This document shows positions 24,312-32,657 of a stretch of 40,916 bases of DNA, in pieces (position 1 is the stretch's first letter; each line of letters begins with the position of its first letter). The position numbers were made by a program, and so were the translations under genes. Location: contig JAIPEP010000008.1 of NCBI GenBank assembly GCA_021737085.1, positions 1-40,916 of the forward strand, read 5' to 3'. The notes below the pieces were generated by a model. That model did not search any database. It had not been told where the DNA came from and saw only the letters and a program-made list of their open reading frames with translations. The stretch comes from Desulfohalobiaceae bacterium. Lineage in GTDB: Bacteria; Desulfobacterota; Desulfovibrionia; Desulfovibrionales; Desulfothermaceae.

Positions 24312-25262
24312 ATGCAGGCACGCGTATTGACCGTACTGGGAACTGCAGCCCAAGTGCCCACCCGGGAACGTAATCACACAGGTCTTTTCCTGCGGTGGGA
24401 CAGGCACGGTTTCCTCTTCGATCCCGGGGAGGGAACCCAACGTCAGTTAGTTCAGGCCGGTATCTCGGCCTCGAACATCACCAAGATATTCCTTACCCAT
24501 TTTCACGGCGACCACTGCCTGGGACTGCCCGGAGTCATCCAGAGGCTCTCCCTGCAACGGGCCGCCCACACGGTGGAGATTTACTATCCCTCTAAGGGGC
24601 GCGCCTATTTGGATCGCCTGCTCAAGTGCGTGCCCTTCTATCAGTTCGTGGAGCTGAAACCCTTGCCTGTCGAGGCCGAGGGAATACTTTATTCCGAAAA
24701 CGGCCTGACCATAAGCGCGGGGATACTGGATCACGGAACACAGACTTTCGGCTACCGCATCCAGGAGCACTCCACCCGGACTATTCATCCCGAACGGCTT
24801 CCTCCGGAAGTCTCCGGCAGGAGGATCGGTGAGCTGAAACAGCGGGGACGGATAGAGACAGAGAACGGCCCCCTCCGGCTGGAGGAGGTAAGCACCCTCA
24901 AGCCGGGACAGAGCTTTGTCTGCCTCCTGGATACCAGGCTTTGTGAAGAGGCCGAAAAGCTGGCCAGCGAAGCGAGCCTTTTGGCCTGCGAGGCGACCTA
25001 TCTGGAGAGTGAGGCGGAACTGGCCAAGGAATACCGCCATCTAACCGCAGCTCAGGCCGCGGAGATAGCTAGCAGGGCCCGAGTGGAAAAGCTAGTCCTT
25101 CTCCACTATTCCCAGCGCTATCGCTCTTTGGGCCCTTTTTTACGAGAGGCCCAGGCGATTCACCCGGAGGCCTATGCGGCAAGGGACGGAGACGTCATCC
25201 CCCTGCCCCGTGTAGAGCGTGAGATAGAGGAGAGGAGCGGTCAGGCTACTGCTAAGACGTAG
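24312..25262 (+). CDS. rnz: Ribonuclease Z
   Basis: 316 residues, a metallo-beta-lactamase fold nuclease that removes 3' trailers from tRNA precursors. It starts MQARVLTVLGTAAQVPT, with the zinc motif HFHGDH at 63-68, then the third-site ILDHGTQTFGYRIQE, LLDTRLCEEA and LLHYSQRY. The flexible exosite arm (about 150-190) binds tRNA. Several tRNAs in this window lack any shared processing signal near it, so context adds nothing. The ATG lies in ctccatgcag without a strong ribosome binding site. Confidence 0.93.
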   Translation: MQARVLTVLGTAAQVPTRERNHTGLFLRWDRHGFLFDPGEGTQRQLVQAGISASNITKIFLTHFHGDHCLGLPGVIQRLSLQRAAHTVEIYYPSKGRAYLDRLLKCVPFYQFVELKPLPVEAEGILYSENGLTISAGILDHGTQTFGYRIQEHSTRTIHPERLPPEVSGRRIGELKQRGRIETENGPLRLEEVSTLKPGQSFVCLLDTRLCEEAEKLASEASLLACEATYLESEAELAKEYRHLTAAQAAEIASRARVEKLVLLHYSQRYRSLGPFLREAQAIHPEAYAARDGDVIPLPRVEREIEERSGQATAKT

Positions 25263-25411
25263 CGCAGCTGCTCCTTTCTTATTCTCCGCCTCCGGTGTGC
25301 GGGCTGACTCCCGCCGAGTACGGGATCTTCCCCATCCACGGGGTGGCCACATAATTCTCATCCCGGCCAGCAGGACACTCGCCGGGAAAAGCAGAACGAG
25401 GGATCCGGCTC

Positions 25412-26536
25412 GTGGCAAATTTTTTCACCCTTCACATAGAACGCTCAGACGGGGAAGTAGTGCTGTACTTTCAGGGGCAGCTGGATCGAGATCGAAGTGG
25501 TGAGATATGGGAAGACCTTTTGTCTTTTTTTCAGCGGGAAAATCCCTCCAAGCTGGTCTGCGATCTGGGGCAGGTGGATCGGATCGATACCGCGGGAATC
25601 GCCCTGTTACGCAGTCTGGAGCAGCGGTGTGCCCGATATGGTATCGAGCTTTCCTTTCGCCGTCTCCCCGAGATCGCCCATCGCTTTCTCCAGGAGGAAC
25701 AGCGGCAACGCAGCGGACAAGGTATCGCAGAAGAGATCCAACCCGGCTGGATCACCAGCCTGGGCATGTGGAACAAAGGGAGGTTCAACGCGGCTTTCGA
25801 TCTTATCCGTTTTCTCGGGGAGTTCATAGCAGCGTGCGCCCGAGTGCTCCGCCGTCCCAAGGAGTTGCGCAGCTGGGAATTTCTGGAGCATCTGAAGGAA
25901 GTGGGTATAAATGCGGTGCTTATTATCTGCTTGCTGAATGCCATGACCGGACTGATCGTGGTCTTTCAGGGGATGTCCCTGGCCCGCAGCTTCGGGGCGA
26001 CCATTTACGTAGCGGACATGGTGGTGCGTTCCGTGGCTGGACAGATGGCACCAGTGCTCACGGCGATCATCATTTCCGGACGCTCTGGGGCGGCCTTCGC
26101 CGCCAATATTGGAACCATGAAGATCCGGCAGGAAGTGGATATCCTCTCCGTGTTGAACTTCAATATAATCGAGTTCCTGGTCCTGCCGCGGGTATTGGCA
26201 GTCGCCGTCGCCACGCCCTTTCTGATCATGCTTGCGGACACTTTCGGAATTTTGGGAGGCATGGTGACCAGCAGGCTAGTCCTGGATATTCCCCTGCAAA
26301 GTTATTTGGCTGAGGTCCAGAACACCCTGGACACTTCCACTATCTTCTCCGGTCTGATAAGGGGAGTGATATTTGGTGCGATCATCGGCCTCACCGGCTG
26401 CTTCCAAGGACTGCGGACCGAGCACACCGCCAACAGCGTCGGCGTTCGGGCGACCTCGGCCACTGTCAGCAGTATCATCTTGATTATTCTTGCGGATACG
26501 ATATTCGCCGTGTTGTTCAACGCCTTCGGCTGGTAA
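25412..26536 (+). CDS. MlaE-type lipid ABC permease with N-terminal STAS domain
   Basis: 374 residues. Residues 1-100 are a STAS domain like MlaB (LVCDLGQVDRIDTAGIALLR), fused to an MlaE/YrbE permease of five to six helices at about 115-374 (LLNAMTGLIVVFQGMSLA, IISGRSGAAFAANIGTMK, LSVLNFNIIEFLVLPRVLAV). It is the inner-membrane channel of a phospholipid transporter that maintains outer-membrane lipid asymmetry. The fusion replaces a separate MlaB. It opens with GTG at 25412 and is followed 13 bases later by the ATPase gene. Confidence 0.92.
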   Translation: MANFFTLHIERSDGEVVLYFQGQLDRDRSGEIWEDLLSFFQRENPSKLVCDLGQVDRIDTAGIALLRSLEQRCARYGIELSFRRLPEIAHRFLQEEQRQRSGQGIAEEIQPGWITSLGMWNKGRFNAAFDLIRFLGEFIAACARVLRRPKELRSWEFLEHLKEVGINAVLIICLLNAMTGLIVVFQGMSLARSFGATIYVADMVVRSVAGQMAPVLTAIIISGRSGAAFAANIGTMKIRQEVDILSVLNFNIIEFLVLPRVLAVAVATPFLIMLADTFGILGGMVTSRLVLDIPLQSYLAEVQNTLDTSTIFSGLIRGVIFGAIIGLTGCFQGLRTEHTANSVGVRATSATVSSIILIILADTIFAVLFNAFGW

Positions 26537-26549
26537 AAAGGGACGGGCC

Positions 26550-27350
26550 ATGCTGGACGGATATCCGAACGAAGATGCGGGGAGAGGAGAGCTAATACGG
26601 GTGGAGAATCTCACGGTCGGCTACGGGGAGACGAATATCCTGGAAGATGTGAGCTTCTCCGTGTACGAAGGCGAAATCTTTGCCATACTGGGTCCGAGCG
26701 GCTGCGGCAAAAGCACCCTTTTCCACGCCATGATCGGCCTACTGCCCATCAGAAAAGGACGCATCATCATCGGCGGCGAGGAGCTCGGGCCGGAGGAGAG
26801 AGTGGATTCCCTGCACCGCATCCGGCACCAGATAGGGGTCCTTTTCCAGTCCGGAGCACTCCTGGATTGGCTTTCCGTGGGAGAGAACATTGCTTTTCCC
26901 CTTAGGGAGTCCACCGATCTGCCCGAGGAGATCATTCAGCACATCGTGCAGCTCAAGCTTGAGCTGGTAAGGCTGGAGGGTTGCTCCGAGATAAAACCAG
27001 CTGAGCTCTCCGGGGGGATGACCAGACGGGCAGGGCTGGCCGCAGGGATGGCTCGCGATCCCAGGATCTTGTTCTGCGACGAGCCCACCTTTGGTCTTGA
27101 TCCCAACACTGCCATGGAAATCGACGAATTGCTCATCGAAATGCGTGATTTCCTCAAGGTAACCATCGTGGTGGTCACCCATGTGGTCCCCACGCTGGAA
27201 AATATCGCCACTCGCTGCATTATGTTGGACAGGGAGGCGAAGGGGGTCATCGCCTCTGGGAGGCTGGACAGCCTGAAGAACGATACTTCGGATCAGCGGG
27301 TGCAAGCTTTCTTTCAACGCCGCATTCCTGAGAGGCAGTCACAAGTATGA
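26550..27350 (+). CDS. MlaF-type ABC transporter ATPase
   Basis: 266 residues. The Walker A is GPSGCGKST, the Q-loop GVLFQSGALLDWLSV is typical of MlaF, the signature is LSGGMTRRAGLA, the Walker B is ILFCDEPTFGLDP, and the switch His is in VVVTHVV. It energises the permease encoded just upstream. The ATG at 26550 follows a weak gggacgggcc site. Its stop overlaps the next ORF by 4 bases (ATGA). Confidence 0.94.
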   Translation: MLDGYPNEDAGRGELIRVENLTVGYGETNILEDVSFSVYEGEIFAILGPSGCGKSTLFHAMIGLLPIRKGRIIIGGEELGPEERVDSLHRIRHQIGVLFQSGALLDWLSVGENIAFPLRESTDLPEEIIQHIVQLKLELVRLEGCSEIKPAELSGGMTRRAGLAAGMARDPRILFCDEPTFGLDPNTAMEIDELLIEMRDFLKVTIVVVTHVVPTLENIATRCIMLDREAKGVIASGRLDSLKNDTSDQRVQAFFQRRIPERQSQV

Positions 27351-28309
27351 TCTCCAGGGTGGACTATTTCAAGATCGGTCTTTTTTTCCTAGTCGGTGTT
27401 TTTCTTGTCCTGGGCGCTCTGTTCTGGATCGGAGCGATGGAGTTCTACCAGGAAACCGAGGAGTACGTGACCTATTTCGATTCCTCCGTGGAAGGACTGG
27501 GCCTGGGCTCCAAAGTGAAGTACCGCGGGGTGGAGGTGGGCCGTGTTACGGAGATCGGGCTGGCGCCCGACGGCGAATTGATCCGGGTAAGAATGGAGCT
27601 TAGGCCCGATTTCCGGATTGACCAGTCCCGTGCAGCCCAGCTCAAGCTCCGGGGAATCACAGGAGACTGCTACCTGTCTTTGGTGAAGGCACCGCCCAGA
27701 TTGGAAGAGATCACTCCGAGTCTGGGATTCGAGGTAAAGCGCCCCTTGATACCTTCTGTTCCCGGCCAGGTGGAACAGGTGACTCAGGCCCTGCGCAAGG
27801 TCTACCACAATGTGGAGTCCTTTGACTTGCCGGGGGTGGGGAAAGAGTACCAACGGTTGGCGGCGAACGCTAATTCCGTGCTCGGAGGAGACAGCCTCAA
27901 TTCCACCCTCAGGGAGATCAGGGCCCTTGCCGAGGAACTGAACACCCTTGCCGGGGATCTGAACAAGGCGGAGCCTGCGACGCGATTGTCCCAAGCCATG
28001 CGGGACATTTCCAGGGCCGCCCAGACAGTGGACAAGGCGAGCGCTTCACTGCAGCAGCGGCTCGATTCCCTGCAGCCGGGTGCCCTGTCCGATATTTCTC
28101 GCGACACGCAAGATACGCTCAGGGGAATCCAGGAGGCCACCAATTCCACAAGGCTAGAGATCCGGAATTCCCTGTTCCTTCTCCGCCGAAGCCTCAAGGA
28201 GATGGACAGGGCCTTGGCCGAAGTCCGTAGCATGGCCCGGACTTTGAAAAAGGATCCCGGCAGGGTCCTAGCCCCGGCCAGGGAAAATGACAATTTCTTC
28301 GGGAGATGA
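27347..28309 (+). CDS. MlaD-family MCE protein
   Basis: 320 residues, periplasmic and anchored by one N-terminal helix (FKIGLFFLVGVFLVLGALFW). The MCE domain lies at about 38-115 (YVTYFDSSVEGLGLGSKVKY, RGVEVGRVTEIGL). After it comes a long helical region (about 130-290) rich in heptad-like Leu, Ala and Glu, longer than in E. coli MlaD (183 residues) and more like the PqiB/YebT or Mce type. The MCE ring carries lipid through the periplasm. It overlaps both neighbours by 4 bases, so the operon is tight. Confidence 0.92.
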   Translation: MISRVDYFKIGLFFLVGVFLVLGALFWIGAMEFYQETEEYVTYFDSSVEGLGLGSKVKYRGVEVGRVTEIGLAPDGELIRVRMELRPDFRIDQSRAAQLKLRGITGDCYLSLVKAPPRLEEITPSLGFEVKRPLIPSVPGQVEQVTQALRKVYHNVESFDLPGVGKEYQRLAANANSVLGGDSLNSTLREIRALAEELNTLAGDLNKAEPATRLSQAMRDISRAAQTVDKASASLQQRLDSLQPGALSDISRDTQDTLRGIQEATNSTRLEIRNSLFLLRRSLKEMDRALAEVRSMARTLKKDPGRVLAPARENDNFFGR

Positions 28310-28923
28310 TCATGCGTGTGAGTGTAGCGATCCTTCTCGCCGCAGTCCTGGTGTCAGCCGGATGTATGCAGCTTTCCCGGTCCAGTCCGCCTGAGAGCGT
28401 CTTTTATCGCCTGGAGTACAAGGCCAGGGCAGTGGACTGCGAGCACAGCCTCGAAAAAGGGCTCCTTGTCCGGGACTTCACAGCCGCGGAGCCATACGGC
28501 CAGCAACGAATGGTCCTTTTGGGGCGTAACAGGACCATCCGTTTTTCCGGCTCCCGGCAGTGGGTGGCCTCTCCAGGGAACATGCTGTCGGAGAGCCTCC
28601 GGCAGGATCTAATGCGAGGGGGGCTCTTCGCGGAGGTGCTTAGTAGCTCCGAGCCCGGTGAGAGCGCCCTGGAGCTAAGCGGTCGGATTCTTACCTTCGC
28701 CGCAAAGCGCACCTCCTCCGGGTACCGGGCTGTACTCCGGACCAGGATTCGCCTCAATCAGGCCGGGATTTCGGGGAAGACTCTTTTGGGCAAGACCTAC
28801 TCCCTTCAGAGCGCTTCCATATCGGACATAGACCAGTCCCGATTCGCCGAGGTGATGAGCGGTCTGGCAGGAGAGCTCTCCGCGAGGCTTCGGGCCGACT
28901 TGTGCCGTAAGATCGAGAATTAG
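28306..28923 (+). CDS. PqiC-like periplasmic lipoprotein (ABC-type transport auxiliary)
   Basis: 205 residues. A lipoprotein signal (VAILLAAVLVSAGC, lipid Cys at 20) leads into a domain with FYRLEYKA and later GKTYSLQSASIS, in the manner of PqiC/auxiliary lipoproteins that accompany MCE transporters. It should be attached to the outer or inner membrane and contact the MCE protein. A substrate-binding MlaC is absent from the operon, so this protein may take part of that role; that is inference. The ATG overlaps the mlaD-like stop (ATGA). Confidence 0.8.
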   Translation: MIMRVSVAILLAAVLVSAGCMQLSRSSPPESVFYRLEYKARAVDCEHSLEKGLLVRDFTAAEPYGQQRMVLLGRNRTIRFSGSRQWVASPGNMLSESLRQDLMRGGLFAEVLSSSEPGESALELSGRILTFAAKRTSSGYRAVLRTRIRLNQAGISGKTLLGKTYSLQSASISDIDQSRFAEVMSGLAGELSARLRADLCRKIEN

Positions 28924-28994
28924 GTGCCTGTGGTGAGCTCCGAGAGATAGTTCAGTCTTTCGGTAGGAAAAGAAACCATGCAGGAGGCGGCGAG

Positions 28995-29792
28995 ATGACC
29001 AGAGTGGGTCTTGTGGGCCTGGGGCACATGGGTGCGGCCCTGGCCCAGGGATGGAGCCGGGAGAGCGAATTCGAGCTGCGCGGATTCGATGCCGACGCGA
29101 AACGGACGGAGTGGTTGGCGAGCCAGGACGTTCTAGGCAGTACCGGCTCTGCGGAGGAGCTTGTCGCGGAAAGCGAATATGTGGTCCTGGCAGTCAAACC
29201 ACAGCAGATCCGGGAGCTCCTGGAGGGAATCGCCCCTGCGCTTGGCCCTGGGCACTGCCTGGTCTCCATCGCCGCGGGTGTCACCATGGACAGTCTGACT
29301 AGTTGGAGCGGCCGCGCCTGTCCGGTGGTCCGTGTCATGCCCAATATGCCCGCACTGGTGGAGGCGGGGGTCTTCGCTGTCTGCCTGGAGGACAGCGCTC
29401 TTACTCAGGCGCAGCAGGAGTTCGTGCGATCCCTTTTTCAACTTCTTGGCCGGGTCCACATCCTGCCGGAGCACCAATTCGACGCCTTCACCGCACTGGT
29501 GGGATCGGGGCCTGCCTATGTCTACTACCTCATGGAAAGCCTTATCGAGGCAGGGGTAAGCCTCGGGTTCGCCAGGGAGAAGAGCAGGGACATGGTCCAG
29601 GGGCTTTTGGAAGGTTCGGTTGAAATGGCAGGTCAAAGCGAGTCCTCGGTTACTGCCTTGCGGGAGTCCATCATGTCTCCCGCAGGCACCACTGGGGCTG
29701 GAGTACTAGAGCTGGAGCGCAGGACAGTGCGCAGCGCTATTGTTGACGCAGTTATGGCCGCCTGCAGACGGAGCAGCGAGCTGGGCGGATAA
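28995..29792 (+). CDS. proC: Pyrroline-5-carboxylate reductase
   Basis: 265 residues. It reduces 1-pyrroline-5-carboxylate to proline with NAD(P)H. The nucleotide fold is VGLVGLGHMGAALAQGW; typical motifs are LAVKPQQIRELLEGI, CLVSIAAGVTMDSL, VRVMPNMPALVEAGV, FTALVGSGPAYVYYLMESL, and the C-terminal LRESIMSPAGTTGAGV. The ATG follows aggaggcggcgag. It is followed immediately by a methyltransferase gene. Confidence 0.95.
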   Translation: MTRVGLVGLGHMGAALAQGWSRESEFELRGFDADAKRTEWLASQDVLGSTGSAEELVAESEYVVLAVKPQQIRELLEGIAPALGPGHCLVSIAAGVTMDSLTSWSGRACPVVRVMPNMPALVEAGVFAVCLEDSALTQAQQEFVRSLFQLLGRVHILPEHQFDAFTALVGSGPAYVYYLMESLIEAGVSLGFAREKSRDMVQGLLEGSVEMAGQSESSVTALRESIMSPAGTTGAGVLELERRTVRSAIVDAVMAACRRSSELGG

Positions 29793-29794
29793 GG

Positions 29795-30490
29795 TTGACA
29801 GCCTCCAGAGCATCACCTTCTGGCGGACCGGAGCGCTCTCGATTGTCCGCGCGAAGCCTCCAGGCGAGAGACGAATACCGCTGGATATCCCGGATCTACG
29901 ATCCCCTCACCGGCCCCTTTCTGGACCCGATCCGCCGGTATATGGCCGAGATGGTCGGTAAGGCCGGCTATGGCAGAGTCCTGGACCTCTGCTGCGGAAC
30001 GGGTAGACAGTGCATTCTGCTGCACAGCCTGGGAATCCGCGCCGTCGGGGTGGATCTTTCCCGGGGCATGCTTTCCGTGGCCAAGAGAAAAAGCCCCTCT
30101 TCTGTTTCCTACCTCCGTCAGGACGTTGCCAATCTCGGTTTTCGGGATCACTCTTTCCAGGCGATAGTCATCTGCCTGGCCCTGCACGAGAAGCCCCCAG
30201 GAAAGCGAGAGGCCATACTGGAGCAAGCCGTGCGTGTTCTCGCTCCCGGAGGTAGGCTATTCCTGCTTGATTTCGCTCCGCCCGCCGGCCCAGCTGGGCG
30301 GGCTCTCCGCCTGGCCATAGCCGGAGTTGAGCGCCTTGCGGGACGAGGCCACTACGCAAACTACCGTAGCTATATAAGGGCGGGCGGCTTGCCCGGGATA
30401 ACGGCAGGTTTTCCCCTGAAAAGGGAAAAGGGCGGAATATTTTTTTGGGGAGGAAATATGGAGCTTGCAGTGTTTTCGCCCCAAAAATAG
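29795..30490 (+). CDS. Class I SAM-dependent methyltransferase
   Basis: 231 residues if the TTG at 29795 is used. SAM-binding motif I is RVLDLCCGTGRQCILL, followed by AVGVDLSRGMLSVAKRK, then DVANLGFRDHSFQAIVICLA and LAPGGRLFLLDFAPP. The layout is UbiE/type 11. The substrate is unknown. The C-terminal part (YRSYIRAGGLPGIT) ends abruptly in LAVFSPQK. The start is uncertain because no good ribosome binding site precedes it. It is two bases after proC and likely co-transcribed. Confidence 0.8.
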   Translation: MTASRASPSGGPERSRLSARSLQARDEYRWISRIYDPLTGPFLDPIRRYMAEMVGKAGYGRVLDLCCGTGRQCILLHSLGIRAVGVDLSRGMLSVAKRKSPSSVSYLRQDVANLGFRDHSFQAIVICLALHEKPPGKREAILEQAVRVLAPGGRLFLLDFAPPAGPAGRALRLAIAGVERLAGRGHYANYRSYIRAGGLPGITAGFPLKREKGGIFFWGGNMELAVFSPQK

Positions 30491-30636
30491 AAAGCGTGTC
30501 TTTCGAGCTCTCCGGCTGCCCTGCGGCTAATTGACCTTTTTCCAATTGAGAGCGACTTTGTAGCCGCATAAGCATCAAGAAGGCAATTTCTTGACGAAGT
30601 CTGACCATCCTGATAATTCAGAATTTCCCAGGGTAA

Positions 30637-30708
30637 GCCGGCGTAGCTCAGCGGCAGAGCAACTGATTCGTAATCAGTAGGCCAGGGGTTCAAGTCCCCT
30701 CGCCGGCT
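30637..30708 (+). tRNA. tRNA-Thr (anticodon CGT)
   Basis: 72 bases; CCA is not encoded. The acceptor is gccggcg/cgccggc, the D arm is gctcagcggcagagc, the anticodon stem-loop is ctgattcgtaatcag, and the T arm is ggttcaagtcc. It marks the left edge of a more AT-rich stretch (30709-33688), so it could have served as an integration site; no duplicated tRNA end was found. Confidence 0.95.
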
Positions 30709-30719
30709 CTTGTAGTTTC

Positions 30720-30755
30720 AAGGGGTTGGAGCATGGCTCTGGCCCCTTTCTTTTG
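30720..30755 (+). terminator. Intrinsic terminator after tRNA-Thr
   Basis: aaggggttggagc pairs with gctctggcccctt around a 3-base loop, with three wobble pairs, followed by tcttttg. It ends the tRNA transcript. Confidence 0.65.
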
Positions 30756-30956
30756 TCCCCGTCCGCTTGCTCCCCATAGGTCTCCCACATAAAAAGCCGA
30801 ATGACTTTACCCTGGCTTTACTATTCCTTGCTTCATCTTAGCTTCATTCTATGCTCGCGGGTATAGGCCAGTATGGATTGAAAAGGAAACGACCCAATGC
30901 TAGGATATTTTAAAGATACCTGTTCCCCTGATCCCAACTGCTGGGGATAGAAATTC

Positions 30957-31039
30957 TTCCGAACCTTGAGGAGAGCATGCTCTGGCTCCCGGAGATTGAG
31001 GAGATCTAGGAGTTGTTAGTCGCTCCGGGAGGTTCGGAA
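30957..31039. repeat. Nested inverted repeat
   Basis: The outer arm ttccgaacct (30957-30966) pairs with aggttcggaa (31030-31039) and the inner arm ctcccggag (30986-30994) pairs with ctccgggag (31023-31031). Between the left arms lies a 19-base insert holding the 12-base palindrome agagcatgctct. The right side is contiguous. It could form a hairpin with a side stem-loop in RNA or a cruciform in DNA. Confidence 0.6.
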
Positions 31040-31165
31040 TAGATACAATAACTACTAATGTTAGCTCGAAAACCTGTAGTTTTTATCTAACTAGCTCCCG
31101 TCTGGAAAGTCCTTTTTCCGCACGAGAACTAGTTACGCTTCTTCTTTTGTAAAAAGAGAACGCAA

Positions 31166-31217
31166 GAAAGTCAAATGATTACATCACAACTTTTTTGTTT
31201 CTTTTTGCGAAAAAAGA
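31166..31217 (+). repeat. Dispersed repeat, copy 2
   Basis: Matches 24186-24239 with about five differences and a one-base gap, including the shared end tttctttttgcgaaaaaaga. It lies just upstream of the ribosome binding site of the outer-membrane protein gene. Confidence 0.7.
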
Positions 31218-31255
31218 TTGATGTGTTAAACAAAATATACAATGAGGAGGCATGT

Positions 31256-31765
31256 ATGTTAAAGAGAACAAAATGCTTTGTCCTTGCAGCAGTTATAGTT
31301 TTACTTTTTGCAGTACCTAGCTTTTCTGCTGACTATGGAATCCAATTCGGTGGTAGTATGTCAACATTCAATCAATATCCGACAACTTTAGGTGTTAAGA
31401 TCGCACAAGGCAACTATGCAATAATTCCTAGAATTGGTATGTGGATGGTGGATTATGAAACTAACGATCAGGATGATACTTTGACAGCATTGACGCTTGG
31501 AGGAACATTTGACTACTATATTCCTCAGCTATCCGAGGAAAAACTAAAACCTTATATTGGAGGAGATCTTGATATTAGTTTCTGGGAGCTCGATGATAGT
31601 CATACCGCTATAAATATAACACCGCATTTTGGCGTGGAATATTGGCTAAGCAAAAAATTTAGTGTTGCTGGCCAAGCAGGGGTTAATTTTGGAGTTGGCG
31701 AAGTATTGAATGCAGAGAATCGTGTGGCTACTACTAGTGGAATTTTTGTCACCTATTATTTTTAG
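31256..31765 (+). CDS. Small outer-membrane beta-barrel protein
   Basis: 169 residues. A Sec signal peptide (CFVLAAVIVLLFAVPSFSA, cleavage likely after SFSA) is followed by alternating hydrophobic strands (YGIQFGGSMSTFNQY, LTLGGTFDYYIPQL, KPYIGGDLDISFWEL, INITPHFGVEYWLSK, FSVAGQAGVNFGV), and it ends in an aromatic (VTYYF), as outer-membrane barrels do. About eight strands would fit an OmpA/OmpW-like small barrel. No function can be assigned. The ATG at 31256 has gaggagg upstream; an ATG at 31175 is in frame but not needed. It is AT-rich compared with the core genes. A terminator follows. Confidence 0.82.
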   Translation: MLKRTKCFVLAAVIVLLFAVPSFSADYGIQFGGSMSTFNQYPTTLGVKIAQGNYAIIPRIGMWMVDYETNDQDDTLTALTLGGTFDYYIPQLSEEKLKPYIGGDLDISFWELDDSHTAINITPHFGVEYWLSKKFSVAGQAGVNFGVGEVLNAENRVATTSGIFVTYYF

Positions 31766-31825
31766 CTATTCACTTCTTTTTTGCTTACGTATGTTTGAAT
31801 TCTCCAATCTTTCATCCCTCTTTTC

Positions 31826-31869
31826 AACCTGGATTGAGGAATTGCTATTTCTCAATCCAGGTTATTTTT
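31826..31869 (+). terminator. Intrinsic terminator of the outer-membrane protein gene
   Basis: aacctggattgag (31826-31838) pairs perfectly with ctcaatccaggtt (31851-31863), with a 12-base loop, followed by atttttt. The rest of the gap to 32090 shows no gene. Confidence 0.93.
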
Positions 31870-32090
31870 TGAAGTAGAAGCTTTTTTTAAACAGGTTTTA
31901 ACCCCCTTAGAGAGATGTATAAGTTACAAACTTTGTAGAAAGTGGCGTTACTTGTTCGTTTGCTGAAATTAGATGTATAATTTTAGAAGTAATTATTCGT
32001 TACAACCGTACAGCTTTATTTGTAAAAACGATTTAGAATCATTTAATATACATTTGGCGTTTACGATCCAGTGCCTTTACGAGGAATTCC

Positions 32091-32618
32091 ATGGCAAAAT
32101 CCACTAGGTTTGGTTCTGTTTTCCGCTATCAACTTCTCTGCGTGCTCTGCGCATTGCTGCTTTCTTCAGTCCGGGCCTATCCACAAGAGGTTGCTTATTT
32201 CGGTGCAGGAGTGGGTGTATTTAAAGTATTTCATGAAGATGAAAATCCACATTTAAACGGATATGGTTTAATCAATTATCGCCCGGCAATAGATCTGTTT
32301 GGGTACGGTACATGGAGCTCTTTAGCTTATACAGACAGGGAAGTCTATTTATCTGGCGGTATTTTGCAAGATTTTTATCTTACAGAGTCCATTGTTATTA
32401 CACCTAGCTTTGGGTTGGGAATCTATCTGGAGAATGATGGAGCGGATATGGGTAGCCCGCTGGAGTTTCGGCCAGAAGTTAAAGCGAGCTATGAGTTTGT
32501 AGACAGGTCGCGTCTCGGAGTATCCTTTGGCCATGTTTCTAACGCTGAGTTGGGCGAGGAAAATCCCGGAGCAAATTATATTTCCGTTATGTACAGCATC
32601 CCTTTGAATATAAAATGA
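32091..32618 (+). CDS. PagL-like acyloxyacyl hydrolase (lipid A 3-O-deacylase family)
   Basis: 175 residues. It has a signal peptide (LLCVLCALLLSSVRA) and a beta-barrel pattern. PagL removes the 3-O acyl chain from lipid A in the outer membrane using a His-Ser-Glu triad. Here GHVSNAEL supplies H148 and S150. The Glu usually lies 12 residues after the Ser in NPGxE; here the same place is Asn (N162 in NPGAN). The nearest acidic residues are E156 and E157. The enzyme could be inactive or use another acid. The frame is intact and AT-rich. The ATG has gaggaattcc upstream. It is 39 bases before the PP-loop gene if that starts at its ATG. Confidence 0.85.
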   Translation: MAKSTRFGSVFRYQLLCVLCALLLSSVRAYPQEVAYFGAGVGVFKVFHEDENPHLNGYGLINYRPAIDLFGYGTWSSLAYTDREVYLSGGILQDFYLTESIVITPSFGLGIYLENDGADMGSPLEFRPEVKASYEFVDRSRLGVSFGHVSNAELGEENPGANYISVMYSIPLNIK

Positions 32619-32657
32619 TATGACTTGCAGCAACAGTTAAGCCTTCGGATACAGAAA

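Larger units (their letters stand above)
30712..31255. other. Intergenic stretch downstream of tRNA-Thr
   Basis: About 540 bases with no supported gene. It contains a terminator-like hairpin (30720-30755), a nested inverted repeat (30957-31039), and the second copy of a dispersed repeat (31166-31217). The AT-content rises to the right, toward the outer-membrane protein gene. Confidence 0.55.
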
